From Sphingorhabdus sp. EL138 (GTDB lineage: Bacteria; Pseudomonadota; Alphaproteobacteria; Sphingomonadales; Sphingomonadaceae): a DNA stretch of 64,000 nt. The position numbers and the translations under genes are program-made. Below are positions 49,399 through 58,666 of this stretch, in pieces (position 1 is the stretch's first letter; every line of letters begins with the position of its first letter). The notes beneath the pieces are model-generated. The model was not told where the DNA came from. It did not search any database and saw only the letters and a program-made list of their open reading frames with translations. The stretch is taken from the NCBI RefSeq assembly GCF_945890115.1, contig NZ_CAMDCK010000001.1:1-64000 (forward strand), written 5' to 3'.

Positions 49399-50568
49399 CT
49401 AAACCCGCTCAATAATCGTGACATTGGCCTGACCGCCGCCTTCGCACATCGTTTGCAGGCCGTAGCGCCCACCACGTGCTTCGAGCGCATTGAGCAACGT
49501 TGCCATCAATTTTGTACCCGACGCACCCAATGGATGTCCGAGCGCAATCGCGCCGCCGTTGACGTTGATCTTTGAACGGTCACCGCCTGTGTGCTTCAGC
49601 CATGCCAAAGGCACTGGTGCGAATGCTTCATTTACTTCATATAAATCGATATCGGACATTTTCATGCCGGCACGCTGAAACGCACGGTCGGTTGCGAACA
49701 ATGGTTCTTCCAACATGATCACTGGGTCACCCGCCGTGACCGTCAAGTTAACGATCCGTGCGCGCGGGGTCAGGCCATGTTCTTTTAACGCCTTTTCCGA
49801 TACGATCAGAACCGCCGATGCGCCGTCGCAAATCTGGCTCGCGTTGGCGGCGGTAATGCTCCCGCCTTCCTGCAGCAATTTGACACCGGACAGACTTTCA
49901 AAGGTCGCGTCATAGCGGATGCCTTCGTCGCTATTGTGGACGATCTTGCCCTCTGGCGTATCGACTTCCATGCCAACGATTTCATTGGCAAATGCACCGC
50001 TTTGCGTAGCCGCAATTGCCTTATGGTGCGATTCCAGCGCAAACTGGTCAAGATCCTCGCGGGTAAAGCCATATTTTTGCACCAGCATTTCAGCGCCCAT
50101 GAATTGGCTGAACATGATGCCCGGATAGGCTTCTTCCAAACGCGGGCTTTTATACGTGCCCATGCCTTCTTTTTTGAACAACATAGATGTCGCACCCATA
50201 GGCACCCGCGTCATGCTTTCGATGCCAGCGGCCAGCACAATGTCCTGTGTACCCGACATGACACCTTGCGCGGCAAACATCATTGACTGCTGTGACGATC
50301 CACACTGGCGGTCGATGCTGACGGAAGGGATCGAATTAGGCAAGCGCGAGGCAAGCACAATGTTACGGCCAACGTCGCCAGCTTGTTCGCCACCTTGCGA
50401 CACGCAGCCCATGATGACATCCTCGATCGCGGCAGGATCGAAATCATTACGGTCAGCAATCGCGTCGAGCACAGCAGCACCCAAATCGACCGCATGTACG
50501 CCCGCAAGCTTGCCACCGCGACGGCCACCAGCGGTACGAACCGCATCCACAATATAGGCATGTGCCAT
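49399..50568 (-). CDS. Acetyl-CoA C-acyltransferase (thiolase)
   Basis: AYIVDAVRTAGGRRGGKLAGVHAVDLGAAVLDA, SIDRQCGSSQQSMMFAAQGVMSG, NVNGGAIALGHPLGASGTKLMATLLNAL. Confidence 0.96.
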   Translation of the reverse strand: MAHAYIVDAVRTAGGRRGGKLAGVHAVDLGAAVLDAIADRNDFDPAAIEDVIMGCVSQGGEQAGDVGRNIVLASRLPNSIPSVSIDRQCGSSQQSMMFAAQGVMSGTQDIVLAAGIESMTRVPMGATSMLFKKEGMGTYKSPRLEEAYPGIMFSQFMGAEMLVQKYGFTREDLDQFALESHHKAIAATQSGAFANEIVGMEVDTPEGKIVHNSDEGIRYDATFESLSGVKLLQEGGSITAANASQICDGASAVLIVSEKALKEHGLTPRARIVNLTVTAGDPVIMLEEPLFATDRAFQRAGMKMSDIDLYEVNEAFAPVPLAWLKHTGGDRSKINVNGGAIALGHPLGASGTKLMATLLNALEARGGRYGLQTMCEGGGQANVTIIERV

Positions 50569-50663
50569 ATTCACTCTCCTGTTGTTCGAAATTTAATCAG
50601 ACGACTAAACTTTGAAAGGGGAGAGTCAAGGGAGAAGCAGTGGCGAGATTATCACGAACCATT

Positions 50664-50754
50664 GTCATTCCCGCGAAAGCGGGAACCCATGGTCCGACCC
50701 GAAGGTTTAAATCGACATTGCGGACCATGGACCCCCGATCAAGTCGGGGGTGAC
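50664..50754. repeat. Bipartite palindromic element with nested hairpin arms
   Basis: GTCA[TTCCCGC-GAAA-GCGGGAA]CCCATGGTCCG ... CGGACCATGGA[CCCCCGA-TCAAG-TCGGGGG]TGAC. Confidence 0.85.
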
Positions 50755-50779
50755 GCAGCTTATCTTCGCGCGTTAATGC

Positions 50780-52201
50780 TTAAGCTGCCTCGCGCGCTAT
50801 AGTAATTACCTGCGGATAAGTGAATTCAAGCAAGCCTTCCTCACCCAGTTCCGCCCCGAAGCCGGACTGCTTATGTCCTGCAAAAGGCGCGTTGGGAGCA
50901 AGATGCATGGACTCGTTAATCCAGACAGTTCCTGTTTCCAGCTGTTCGGCGACTTCGACCGCAGCCTCTGGGTTGCTGGTCCAGATGGATCCGGCCAGTC
51001 CATAATCCGAAGCGTTGGCGCGGCTGATGACTTCATTGATCGTCGAAAACTTCATCAACGGCATGACGGGGCCAAATTGCTCCTCGGCCACAATCCGTGC
51101 GTCTTCGGGGGGGTTATCAAGCACGGTGACGGGCACGAAATAGCCGGGAATGGACGGGTCATGGTCGCCGCCGGCGAGGAATTTATAACCCTTGTCCTTG
51201 GCGTCCTGAATAAGCTCCAACACGCGCTTATATTGTGGCTTGTTCTGAATAGGGCCAATTGCGGTGCCCTGCTCAGCGCCATCGCCGACTTTAACCGCCT
51301 TGGCATAAGCCGCAATCGCGGCGGACAGTTCGTCATAAATATCTTCATGAATATAGATGCGCTTGGCCGCGATGCAGACTTGACCTGCATTGTAAAAGCT
51401 TGCCCAAAAAAGCTTTTCCGCCACCTTGCCCACATCGGCATCGGGTAGAACGATAGCGGCATCATTACCGCCCAATTCAAGCGTAATGCGCTTTAGGTCC
51501 TTCGATGCCGATTCCATGACGCGCTTGCCAGTGGCGGTCGATCCGGTGAAGGTGATCTTGTCGATGTCGGGGTGCGACGTCAGCAATGGTCCAAGCGCGT
51601 CGCCGCCCGTGATGATGTTGAGTACGCCCGGCGGGAATACGCCCGCCACCAGTTCGGCCAAGCGCAAGGTCGCCAGCGGCGTGAACGGCGATGGCTTTAG
51701 CACCATCGTGCAGCCCGACAATAAGGCAGGCACAATCTTCTGAATCGCCATCAACACAGGGAAGTTCCACGGCACGATGCCGCCAACCACGCCAACAGGA
51801 ACGCGGCGGGTACGGCTGAGACGCTTGTCGCTGTCCTCAGTGATTTTCTCTTCCAAATTCAGCATTGGCAAAGCGCGCGTCATGCCCACACAACCGGCGA
51901 TTTCACTGCCCGCCTGCATATGCGGCTTGCCCTGTTCGGCGGTGAGCAGACGCATCAGTTCGTCACTGTTCGTCTTGATCACGTCTGCCATTTTCGCGAA
52001 CAGAGCGCGGCGTTCTTCGACGCTCGTTTTTTTCCATGTTTGGAACGCAGCGCGCGCGGCGGCAACCGCCTTGTCTAGATCGGCCTGACCGCAATCGGGC
52101 ACCTGGCCAATGACTTTTTCTGTCGCAGGGTTCACGACATCAATCCATTTGCCGTTATCCACCAGTTCGCCGTTGATCAGATTTTTATATTGGATGGTCA
52201 T
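50780..52201 (-). CDS. Aldehyde dehydrogenase family protein
   Basis: LINGELVDNGKWIDVVNPATEKVIGQVPDC, GIVPWNFPVLMAIQKIVPALLSGCTMVLKPSPFTPL, FTGSTATGKRVM, YNAGQVCIAAKRIY. Confidence 0.95.
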   Translation of the reverse strand: MTIQYKNLINGELVDNGKWIDVVNPATEKVIGQVPDCGQADLDKAVAAARAAFQTWKKTSVEERRALFAKMADVIKTNSDELMRLLTAEQGKPHMQAGSEIAGCVGMTRALPMLNLEEKITEDSDKRLSRTRRVPVGVVGGIVPWNFPVLMAIQKIVPALLSGCTMVLKPSPFTPLATLRLAELVAGVFPPGVLNIITGGDALGPLLTSHPDIDKITFTGSTATGKRVMESASKDLKRITLELGGNDAAIVLPDADVGKVAEKLFWASFYNAGQVCIAAKRIYIHEDIYDELSAAIAAYAKAVKVGDGAEQGTAIGPIQNKPQYKRVLELIQDAKDKGYKFLAGGDHDPSIPGYFVPVTVLDNPPEDARIVAEEQFGPVMPLMKFSTINEVISRANASDYGLAGSIWTSNPEAAVEVAEQLETGTVWINESMHLAPNAPFAGHKQSGFGAELGEEGLLEFTYPQVITIAREAA

Positions 52202-52236
52202 GGTCTATCTCCTCATCAGTCTGCGGCGTTATAGCC

Positions 52237-53772
52237 TCAAGTTGTCGGCTTGTCCTGCTTTGCCCAATATTCATCGCGCAGCAGGCGTTTGTATAATTTT
52301 CCGGTGTCATGGCGTGGAAGCTCTTCGCGGAAATCAATGCGGCGCGGGATTTTAACGCCTGACAATTTTTCACGTGCGTAGGCGGCGAGTTCAGCGCGCA
52401 AATCATCGCCTGCGTCGGCCATGTCGAGTGGCTGGACCACCGCAATCACTTCCTCGCCCATTTCGTCATGCGGGCCGCCGATCACCGCGACATCGCGGAC
52501 GCGGGGGTGCGTCACCAGATGGTTTTCGATCTCTTGCGGATAGATATTAACCCCGCCCGAAATAATCATGAAGCTTTTACGGTCTGTCAGGTAGAGATAG
52601 CCCTCTTCATCCAAACTTCCGACATCACCAAGCGTGGTCCAGCCGTGTTTATTGGTCGCGCCTTTGGTTTTTTCGGGATCATTATGGTAACTGAATGACG
52701 CGGCGCTTTCGAAGAACACGGTGCCTTCTTGGCCAACCGGCACATCGTCGCCATTATCATCGCATATATGCATTGTGGCGTTCAGCGCGCGGCCTACTGA
52801 TCCCTTGTGCGTTAGCCACTCCTCGCTGGAGATGAAGGTAATTCCCTGCCCCTCGGTCCCGGCATAATATTCGCGCAGGACCGGACCCCACCATTCAATC
52901 ATCGCCTCCTTAATAGGGACGGGACATGGCGCGGCGGCGTGAACGGCGCTCTGCAAGCTGGACACGTCATATTTAGCGCGCACATCTTTAGGCAGCTTCA
53001 GCATGCGCGCGAAATGCGTTGGCACCCATTGGCTGGCGGTAATCTTGTATCTCTCGATAGCAGCGAGCGCGGTTTCAGGATCGAACTTCTCCATCACTAC
53101 GACCGTGCCGCCCAGGCGGTGCACCGCCGCACACCAGCGTAAAGGTGCGGCATGATAGAGCGGCGCTGGCGATAAATAGATACTATCGCCTGAAAATTTG
53201 AACGCCATCATGGCAAGGCCAGCAAGCACATTGGGTGCCGCTATATCGGCGTCTTCGGGCAGCGGAAAGCGAATACCCTTTGGTTGCCCCGTCGTGCCGG
53301 AACTATACAACATGTCAGTGCCTGCGCGCTCATCTGCCACCGGCGTGATCGGCATAGCGGCAACCGCATCAGCGTAATTTTCCCATCCGACATATGCGCC
53401 GCCAAGGATAAAACGCGTCACGGGGCTTTCAATCTGGTCCAGCACGGCGCCAAGATAAGGCGAGGCAAAAAGCGCCTTCGACCCGCTGTCCTTCAGGATA
53501 TAATCGATTTCGGACGCCGTAAGACGGCAACTGATTGCCACATAGATCAGGCCCGCCCGTTGCGCGCCCCAGACAAGATCGAAAAATTCGGCTCGGTTTT
53601 CGAGGCAAATTGCCACGGTGTCACCATGCTGAAGCCCAAGCGACCGAAACAAATGGGCGCACTGATTGGAACGTTCATCAAGTTGCTTATATGATATGGT
53701 CTCGCCTGATCCCGCCATGATGACAGCGGGCTTATCAGGGTTTGCGGCGGCGTGGACGGTCGGATGGCCCAC
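52237..53772 (-). CDS. AMP-dependent acyl-CoA synthetase
   Basis: DMLYSSGTTGQPKGIRFPLP, REYYAGTEGQGITFIS, GWTTLGDVGSLDEEGYLYLTDRKSFMIISGGVNIYPQEIEN; GTG start VGHPTVHAAANPDKPAV. Confidence 0.95.
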   Translation of the reverse strand: MGHPTVHAAANPDKPAVIMAGSGETISYKQLDERSNQCAHLFRSLGLQHGDTVAICLENRAEFFDLVWGAQRAGLIYVAISCRLTASEIDYILKDSGSKALFASPYLGAVLDQIESPVTRFILGGAYVGWENYADAVAAMPITPVADERAGTDMLYSSGTTGQPKGIRFPLPEDADIAAPNVLAGLAMMAFKFSGDSIYLSPAPLYHAAPLRWCAAVHRLGGTVVVMEKFDPETALAAIERYKITASQWVPTHFARMLKLPKDVRAKYDVSSLQSAVHAAAPCPVPIKEAMIEWWGPVLREYYAGTEGQGITFISSEEWLTHKGSVGRALNATMHICDDNGDDVPVGQEGTVFFESAASFSYHNDPEKTKGATNKHGWTTLGDVGSLDEEGYLYLTDRKSFMIISGGVNIYPQEIENHLVTHPRVRDVAVIGGPHDEMGEEVIAVVQPLDMADAGDDLRAELAAYAREKLSGVKIPRRIDFREELPRHDTGKLYKRLLRDEYWAKQDKPTT

Positions 53773-53773
53773 G

Positions 53774-54532
53774 TTACTCCCCCTGCCAGTTTGGTTTACG
53801 TTTTTCGGCAAAGGCCAGCGCGCCTTCGCGTGAGTCCTTCGATGCAAAAACAGGCGCACAAATTTCGCTCTGCTTCTGCCACATCTCCGTCGAATTCCAG
53901 TCGGGTCGTTCGTTAATGACCCGCTTGGTTGCAATCAGTGCCAGCGGACCGTTGGCGGCTATCTTGGCCGCAAGCTCAAGCGCGGCATCAATGGCGGCGC
54001 CGTCCGTCACGCGGTTTACAAAGCCTATTTCATAGGCCCGCTGCGCCGAGATAAAATCACCCGTCAGCGCGAGTTCCATCGCCATACGTTTACCGATAAT
54101 CGATGGTAAGGTCAGCAGACCACCCGCAGCCGCGACAAGGCTGCGCTTCACCTCAGGGATACCGAACTGCGCCTTGTCATTCGCCACGAGCAGGTCGCAA
54201 GCAACCGCAATTTCCATGCCACCGGCGAGCGCATAGCCCTCCACCGCACCAATGAGCGGCTTGGCCGGTGGCGATTCAATAAAGCCTGCAAAACCCTTGC
54301 CCTTGATGCTGGGCAGTTCACCGCGCAGAAAGGCCTTCAGGTCCATGCCAGAGCAGAAAGTACCGCCAGCGCCCGTGATGATGCCCGCGTTCAGGCTCTT
54401 GTCGCTGTCGAGCTGCTCCATGGCCGCAGCGACGCCTTGTGCCACCGCCTGATTGACCGCATTCTTGGCCTCGGGCCGGTTGATGGTGATGATCAGGACA
54501 CCGTCCTGAGCTTGGGTTAGGACTTCGGACAT
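53774..54532 (-). CDS. Enoyl-CoA hydratase (crotonase) family protein
   Basis: VLIITINRPEAKNAVNQAVAQGV, GAGGTFCSGMDLKAFLRGE, KPLIGAVEGYALAGGMEIAVACDLLVA. Confidence 0.95.
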   Translation of the reverse strand: MSEVLTQAQDGVLIITINRPEAKNAVNQAVAQGVAAAMEQLDSDKSLNAGIITGAGGTFCSGMDLKAFLRGELPSIKGKGFAGFIESPPAKPLIGAVEGYALAGGMEIAVACDLLVANDKAQFGIPEVKRSLVAAAGGLLTLPSIIGKRMAMELALTGDFISAQRAYEIGFVNRVTDGAAIDAALELAAKIAANGPLALIATKRVINERPDWNSTEMWQKQSEICAPVFASKDSREGALAFAEKRKPNWQGE

Positions 54533-54548
54533 TTACACCTCGTTTAAT

Positions 54549-54675
54549 GTCATACCCGCGAAAGCAGGTATCCATGGTCTAATCTTCAACTCCACACGCC
54601 ATCGCTTGGGGCAATACCGCCAAGCCATGGATTGACCTCGCGGTCACTTCGCTCCCCCGCTTCCACGGGAATGGC
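54549..54675. repeat. Degenerate bipartite palindromic element, related to 50664-50754
   Basis: GTCATACCCGCGAAAGCAGGTATCCATGG ... CCATGGATTGACC...CCCGCTTCCACGGGAATGGC. Confidence 0.65.
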
Positions 54676-54688
54676 AAATAAAGCTTAC

Positions 54689-55900
54689 CTACCGCCCCTT
54701 GGGCAGGCCAAGCACATGTTCGCCGATAATGTTCTTCTGAATCTGGCTGGTGCCGCCGCCAATCGTGGCGGAAAAGCTATTGAGGTAAGACCGGTGCCAA
54801 TAGCCATCATCGACCGCATTTTCGTCACCAACATAATAGCCCGCGCGCGTGCCCTGAAACTGGAGCGAGAATTCGGTCAATTCGCGCACTAATTCGGTGC
54901 GCGCCAGCTTGTTCATCAACGCAAGCCCCATCGGGCGGTCACTGGTCAGCGGTGCCATGCGGCGGCGTTGGTTGTTGAGGTTCAGCGCCTGAATCTCGAT
55001 CATATAATCGACCAACCTGTCGCGCATGACGGGATCATCCAGCACTGGCTTACCGCCCCGCTTGGCTGACCGTGCCATATCGACAACGCCCATCACGTCC
55101 ATTTCCTTGACGAAATAGCCGCCGACCGGATTAACCTTCGCGCCGCGTTCATATTCCAACGTTTTCATCGCGACCAGCCAGCCTTGCCCTTCTTCGCCGA
55201 CAAGGCCCGATGCCGGTATGCGCGCGTCGGTAAAAAAGCATTGGGTAAAACCATATTCGCCGGTGAGTTTCTTCAACCGCCGCGTTTCAACGCCGGGAAT
55301 TTTCATGGGCGCAAGGAAAAACGAGAGCCCTGCATATTTGCTTGGTCCGTCATTCGATGTCCGCGCGAGCAGGATCATATAATCGGCGCGATCGCCCAAG
55401 GATGTCCAGATTTTGGAACCGTTGATGACATATTCGTCGCCATCCCTGACCGCCTTGGTCTGCGCGCTGCCAAGGTCGGAACCATGCTCGGGTTCCGAAA
55501 AGCCCTGGCACCAGATTTCTTCCGCCGAAAGCATAGGCTTGATGAAACGGCGTTTGTCCTCCTCACGGCCAATGTCCAGCAACAAGGGCCCCGTCCAGCC
55601 ATTGGCAATCGCATTCAGCATGATGGGCGCATCATGGCTTTTCATGATCCGCGTGGCGATCCGCTGATATTCGGGATGCATACCATAGCCGCCATATTCG
55701 GTGGGCCAGGACATGCCGAAATAGCCCGCCTCATAAACCTTGCGTTGCCAATCGCGCAGAAAATCAAACTGCTGATCCGTCGACACTTCCATAAAGGTCA
55801 AAGGCAGCATGAAACCGGGGTCGCGTACCGTGTTTTCAGAGAACCACGCGTCGCAGTGCTTTTCAAAACGGTCAAGTTCCTGCGGGCTTGGTGTGCTCAT
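54689..55900 (-). CDS. Acyl-CoA dehydrogenase family protein
   Basis: MSWPTEYGGYGMHPEYQRI, WCQGFSEPEHGSDLGSAQTKAVRDGDEYVINGSKIWTSLGDRADYMILLART. Confidence 0.95.
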   Translation of the reverse strand: MSTPSPQELDRFEKHCDAWFSENTVRDPGFMLPLTFMEVSTDQQFDFLRDWQRKVYEAGYFGMSWPTEYGGYGMHPEYQRIATRIMKSHDAPIMLNAIANGWTGPLLLDIGREEDKRRFIKPMLSAEEIWCQGFSEPEHGSDLGSAQTKAVRDGDEYVINGSKIWTSLGDRADYMILLARTSNDGPSKYAGLSFFLAPMKIPGVETRRLKKLTGEYGFTQCFFTDARIPASGLVGEEGQGWLVAMKTLEYERGAKVNPVGGYFVKEMDVMGVVDMARSAKRGGKPVLDDPVMRDRLVDYMIEIQALNLNNQRRRMAPLTSDRPMGLALMNKLARTELVRELTEFSLQFQGTRAGYYVGDENAVDDGYWHRSYLNSFSATIGGGTSQIQKNIIGEHVLGLPKGR

Positions 55901-56070
55901 GGGCTGATTCCTCTCTCTGCATTTAAGTGCGCGATTAAAAAGCGGATTGCAAGACCTGTGCGCATGCGCAGTAAAATGTTTTGGTGCGCCGCCTTTCAGA
56001 TGTGGCAAGACGCAAAGGCACAAAGAGGCGTGAAGGCAAAAGCTTTGCGGCTTGTCTCCTTAAGGTCTTA

Positions 56071-56087
56071 CAAGCCGGAAGGGCTTG
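56071..56087 (-). terminator. Hairpin at the start of the acyl-CoA dehydrogenase/GNAT intergenic, within a repeat-like AAGACGCAAAGGCACAAAGAGG tract
   Basis: CAAGCC-GGAAG-GGCTTG stem, just past the stop of the minus-strand gene at 56098. Confidence 0.4.
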
Positions 56088-56097
56088 CCCTGAATCT

Positions 56098-57231
56098 TCA
56101 GCCTTTTTTGAACGGTGCCATTTCGCCCAAAAATTCAATCTCGCGCTCCATCGCCCGTGTTTCGCGCTCCAGAAAATCGGCGACAGCATTTCGGAACCCT
56201 TCATTGGCGATATAATGCGCCGAATAGGTCGGCACCGCTTCATAACCGCGCGCCAATTTATGTTCGCCTTGTGCGCCAGCCTCAACGCGGGCGAGGCCGT
56301 TGGCGATGGCATAATCAATCGCCTGATAATAACACAGCTCAAAGTGCAGAAATGGCACGTCGCGGGTGCAGCCCCAATAGCGGCCATAGAGGCAATCGGG
56401 CCCGACAAAATTGAGTGCGCCAGCAATCGGACGCTCGTCGTCAAAAGCCAAAAACAACACGATGCTGTCACGCATGCTTGTTCCGATGATGTCGAAAAAG
56501 GCGCGGGTCAGATAGGGCGTGCCCCATTTGCGCGCACCCGTATCCTGATAGAATATCCAGAACGCATCCCAATGTTCCGGCGTAATATCCGCACCTGAAA
56601 TTTGCTCTATCCGCACCGCATCTTGCGCGCCTGCACGTTCCTTGCGGATTGCCTTACGCTTGCGTGAAGACAGCGCACCCAGAAAGTCTTCAAAATTCGC
56701 ATAATCGCGGTTCTGCCAATGAAATTGCGTGCCGACCCGCGTCAGCCATCCCGCCGCGCGAAATTGCGCCAGCTCGGCTTCCTCCAAAAAAGTCGCATGC
56801 GCGGACGATAGGCCATTCTGGTCCACAATTGCTTCCGCCGCCCGCAAAATGGGCAGCGCCATCGCTGGGTCGCGTAATAACAATCGCGGCCCCGGCACGG
56901 GCGAGAATGGCGCGGCTATTTGTAGCTTGGGATAATATTGCCCGCCCGCCCGATAAAACGCGTCCGACCAATGATGGTCGAACACATATTCGCCCTGACT
57001 GTGGGTTTTAAGATAGGCAGGAAGCGCCGCCGCAGGAATGCCATTTGCATCGCGAATCAGCACCGGCGCCGGCGCCCATCCGGTGCCCGGACCAACGCTC
57101 CCCGATTGCTCCAACGCGGACAAAAACGCGTGGCCCACAAATGGGTTGCCGCGCGGATTCAACGCATCCCATTGGTCCGCGGGAATGTCGCTGACCTTGC
57201 TTAAGAGTTCGGCGGTGACGCCGTCGGCCAT
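56098..57231 (-). CDS. GNAT-superfamily protein (DUF482/peptidogalycan biosynthesis-type)
   Basis: DALNPRGNPFVGHAFLSALEQSGSVGPGTGWAP, FLGALSSRKRKAIRKERAGA, GRYWGCTRDVPFLHFELCYYQAIDYAIANGL. Confidence 0.92.
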   Translation of the reverse strand: MADGVTAELLSKVSDIPADQWDALNPRGNPFVGHAFLSALEQSGSVGPGTGWAPAPVLIRDANGIPAAALPAYLKTHSQGEYVFDHHWSDAFYRAGGQYYPKLQIAAPFSPVPGPRLLLRDPAMALPILRAAEAIVDQNGLSSAHATFLEEAELAQFRAAGWLTRVGTQFHWQNRDYANFEDFLGALSSRKRKAIRKERAGAQDAVRIEQISGADITPEHWDAFWIFYQDTGARKWGTPYLTRAFFDIIGTSMRDSIVLFLAFDDERPIAGALNFVGPDCLYGRYWGCTRDVPFLHFELCYYQAIDYAIANGLARVEAGAQGEHKLARGYEAVPTYSAHYIANEGFRNAVADFLERETRAMEREIEFLGEMAPFKKG

Positions 57232-57695
57232 TAGGCCGCGCGGACCTTTACCACGCAGTCAATCTCCACCGTTGCATTGCGCGGCAAGACTGGGACCGAG
57301 ACCGCAGCGCGTGCGTGCTTTCCCGCGTCGCCGAACACCGCTTCCATTAAGTCCGAAGCGCCATTGGCAGCTTCGGGTTGATCCGTGAAATCAGGGGTCG
57401 AGGCGACAAATACGCCAAGCTTGACGATCCGTTCGACACGGTCGAGGTCGCCACCGAGGGCCGCCTTCATCTGCGCGATCAGCATGATGCCGCACGCCTT
57501 GGCTGCGGCCTTGCCTTCTTCAAGACTGCGCGTGTCGCCGACTTTGCCGGTGACAACCTTGCCATCAACAAAGGGCAGCTGCCCCGAAATGAAAAGCATC
57601 CCGTTCGCTTCGACAGCAGGCACATAGGATGCGACCGGCGCAGCAGGTGCCGGAAGAGTAATGCCCAGTTCAGCCAATTTTGCTTCGATCATCAT
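57231..57695 (-). CDS. RidA family protein
   Basis: SYVPAVEANGMLFISGQLPFVDGKVVTGKVGD, KHARAAVSVPVLPRNATVEIDCVVKV. Confidence 0.95.
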   Translation of the reverse strand: MMIEAKLAELGITLPAPAAPVASYVPAVEANGMLFISGQLPFVDGKVVTGKVGDTRSLEEGKAAAKACGIMLIAQMKAALGGDLDRVERIVKLGVFVASTPDFTDQPEAANGASDLMEAVFGDAGKHARAAVSVPVLPRNATVEIDCVVKVRAA

Positions 57696-58348
57696 ACTAC
57701 CTTTTCCAATGCAGGCGCTGGCACGTTCGCTACCAGCTTATCCCTAATCCAACTCTCCGCATCCGGCCAACGGTCCAGCCGTGCATGCGCAGACGCCGAC
57801 GGCTTCACGCGATCCCACAGCAACGGCTCACCAACAAAATGTAGACGCCAGACATCGGGATGTTGTTCGCCGACTGATTCATGCTGATGCGCCAGATCGT
57901 CGACAAAAACCGCTACGCTCGGCCGATATTCTTCGAGAATCCGTCCAAGCGCCTCGCCCTTGCCGCCTTGATTGCAATAGACTGGCGCATCGATGCCAAC
58001 GGCCCGCAGTTGCTCTGTCCGCGGTCCTGCGCGGTGGTCGAGCAGGTTGGTCAGAATGACGACATCGGCATGTTCACGCAGGCGGTTGAGGCTATCTACC
58101 GCCCCATCTATAGCCTGTTGCCGGTGCATTTCGGTATCGAAAAAACCATTGAGCAAATCCCAGACCCGCCCGCGTTCAACAACCGTGCCGTCATGCTTGT
58201 GGCGCAGCGCTTCACCCCAATCGCCATGGACGAGGTCGAAATGGATATGATGCGCCTCATCGAGCCAATCGCGAAAGGGCACGATCATATGCAACAACAC
58301 TTCGTCGCAATCTGAAATCAAAAGTGGCCGGGAATCACTGATACTCAT
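57692..58348 (-). CDS. HAD-family hydrolase-like protein
   Basis: RPLLISDCDEVLLHMIVPFRDWL, VVILTNLLDH, VAVFVDDLAHQHESV. Confidence 0.85.
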   Translation of the reverse strand: MSISDSRPLLISDCDEVLLHMIVPFRDWLDEAHHIHFDLVHGDWGEALRHKHDGTVVERGRVWDLLNGFFDTEMHRQQAIDGAVDSLNRLREHADVVILTNLLDHRAGPRTEQLRAVGIDAPVYCNQGGKGEALGRILEEYRPSVAVFVDDLAHQHESVGEQHPDVWRLHFVGEPLLWDRVKPSASAHARLDRWPDAESWIRDKLVANVPAPALEKVV

Positions 58349-58614
58349 GCTTCTAACTCCTGCCGCGCTTGCACCAATAAAGCGGGTGACACCCCGATGA
58401 CCGCCGCGCAAGCGACAAGGTCGGGCTCATACGCCTCCAAAAACGATAATATCGCGGCCTGCGTGCTGCGTTCCATGATGCTGCTGCGCAAGCCCTCTGG
58501 CGTGAGGCCCGTGAGCGACAATAAGCGCTCCGCCCGTGATTCTTCCATCAACGCCCAAGCCAATGCCTGGAACGCCATACCCGATGCGTCTAACTTGTCG
58601 TTTGTTTCATGCAT
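58345..58614 (-). CDS. DUF3572 family protein
   Basis: AWALMEESRAERLLSLTGLTPEGLRSSI ... AILSFLEAYEPDLVACAAVIGVSPALLVQARQEL. Confidence 0.88.
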   Translation of the reverse strand: MHETNDKLDASGMAFQALAWALMEESRAERLLSLTGLTPEGLRSSIMERSTQAAILSFLEAYEPDLVACAAVIGVSPALLVQARQELEA

Positions 58615-58666
58615 GGCTTTCGCTTAAGCCAAGGCACCCACGAACGCAAAGCGGGAAAAGGTCGGT

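Noticed and set aside
55184-56215. 343-aa + strand ORF opposite the acyl-CoA dehydrogenase
   Set aside because: Shadow ORF spanning a gene start and an intergenic repeat-like tract.
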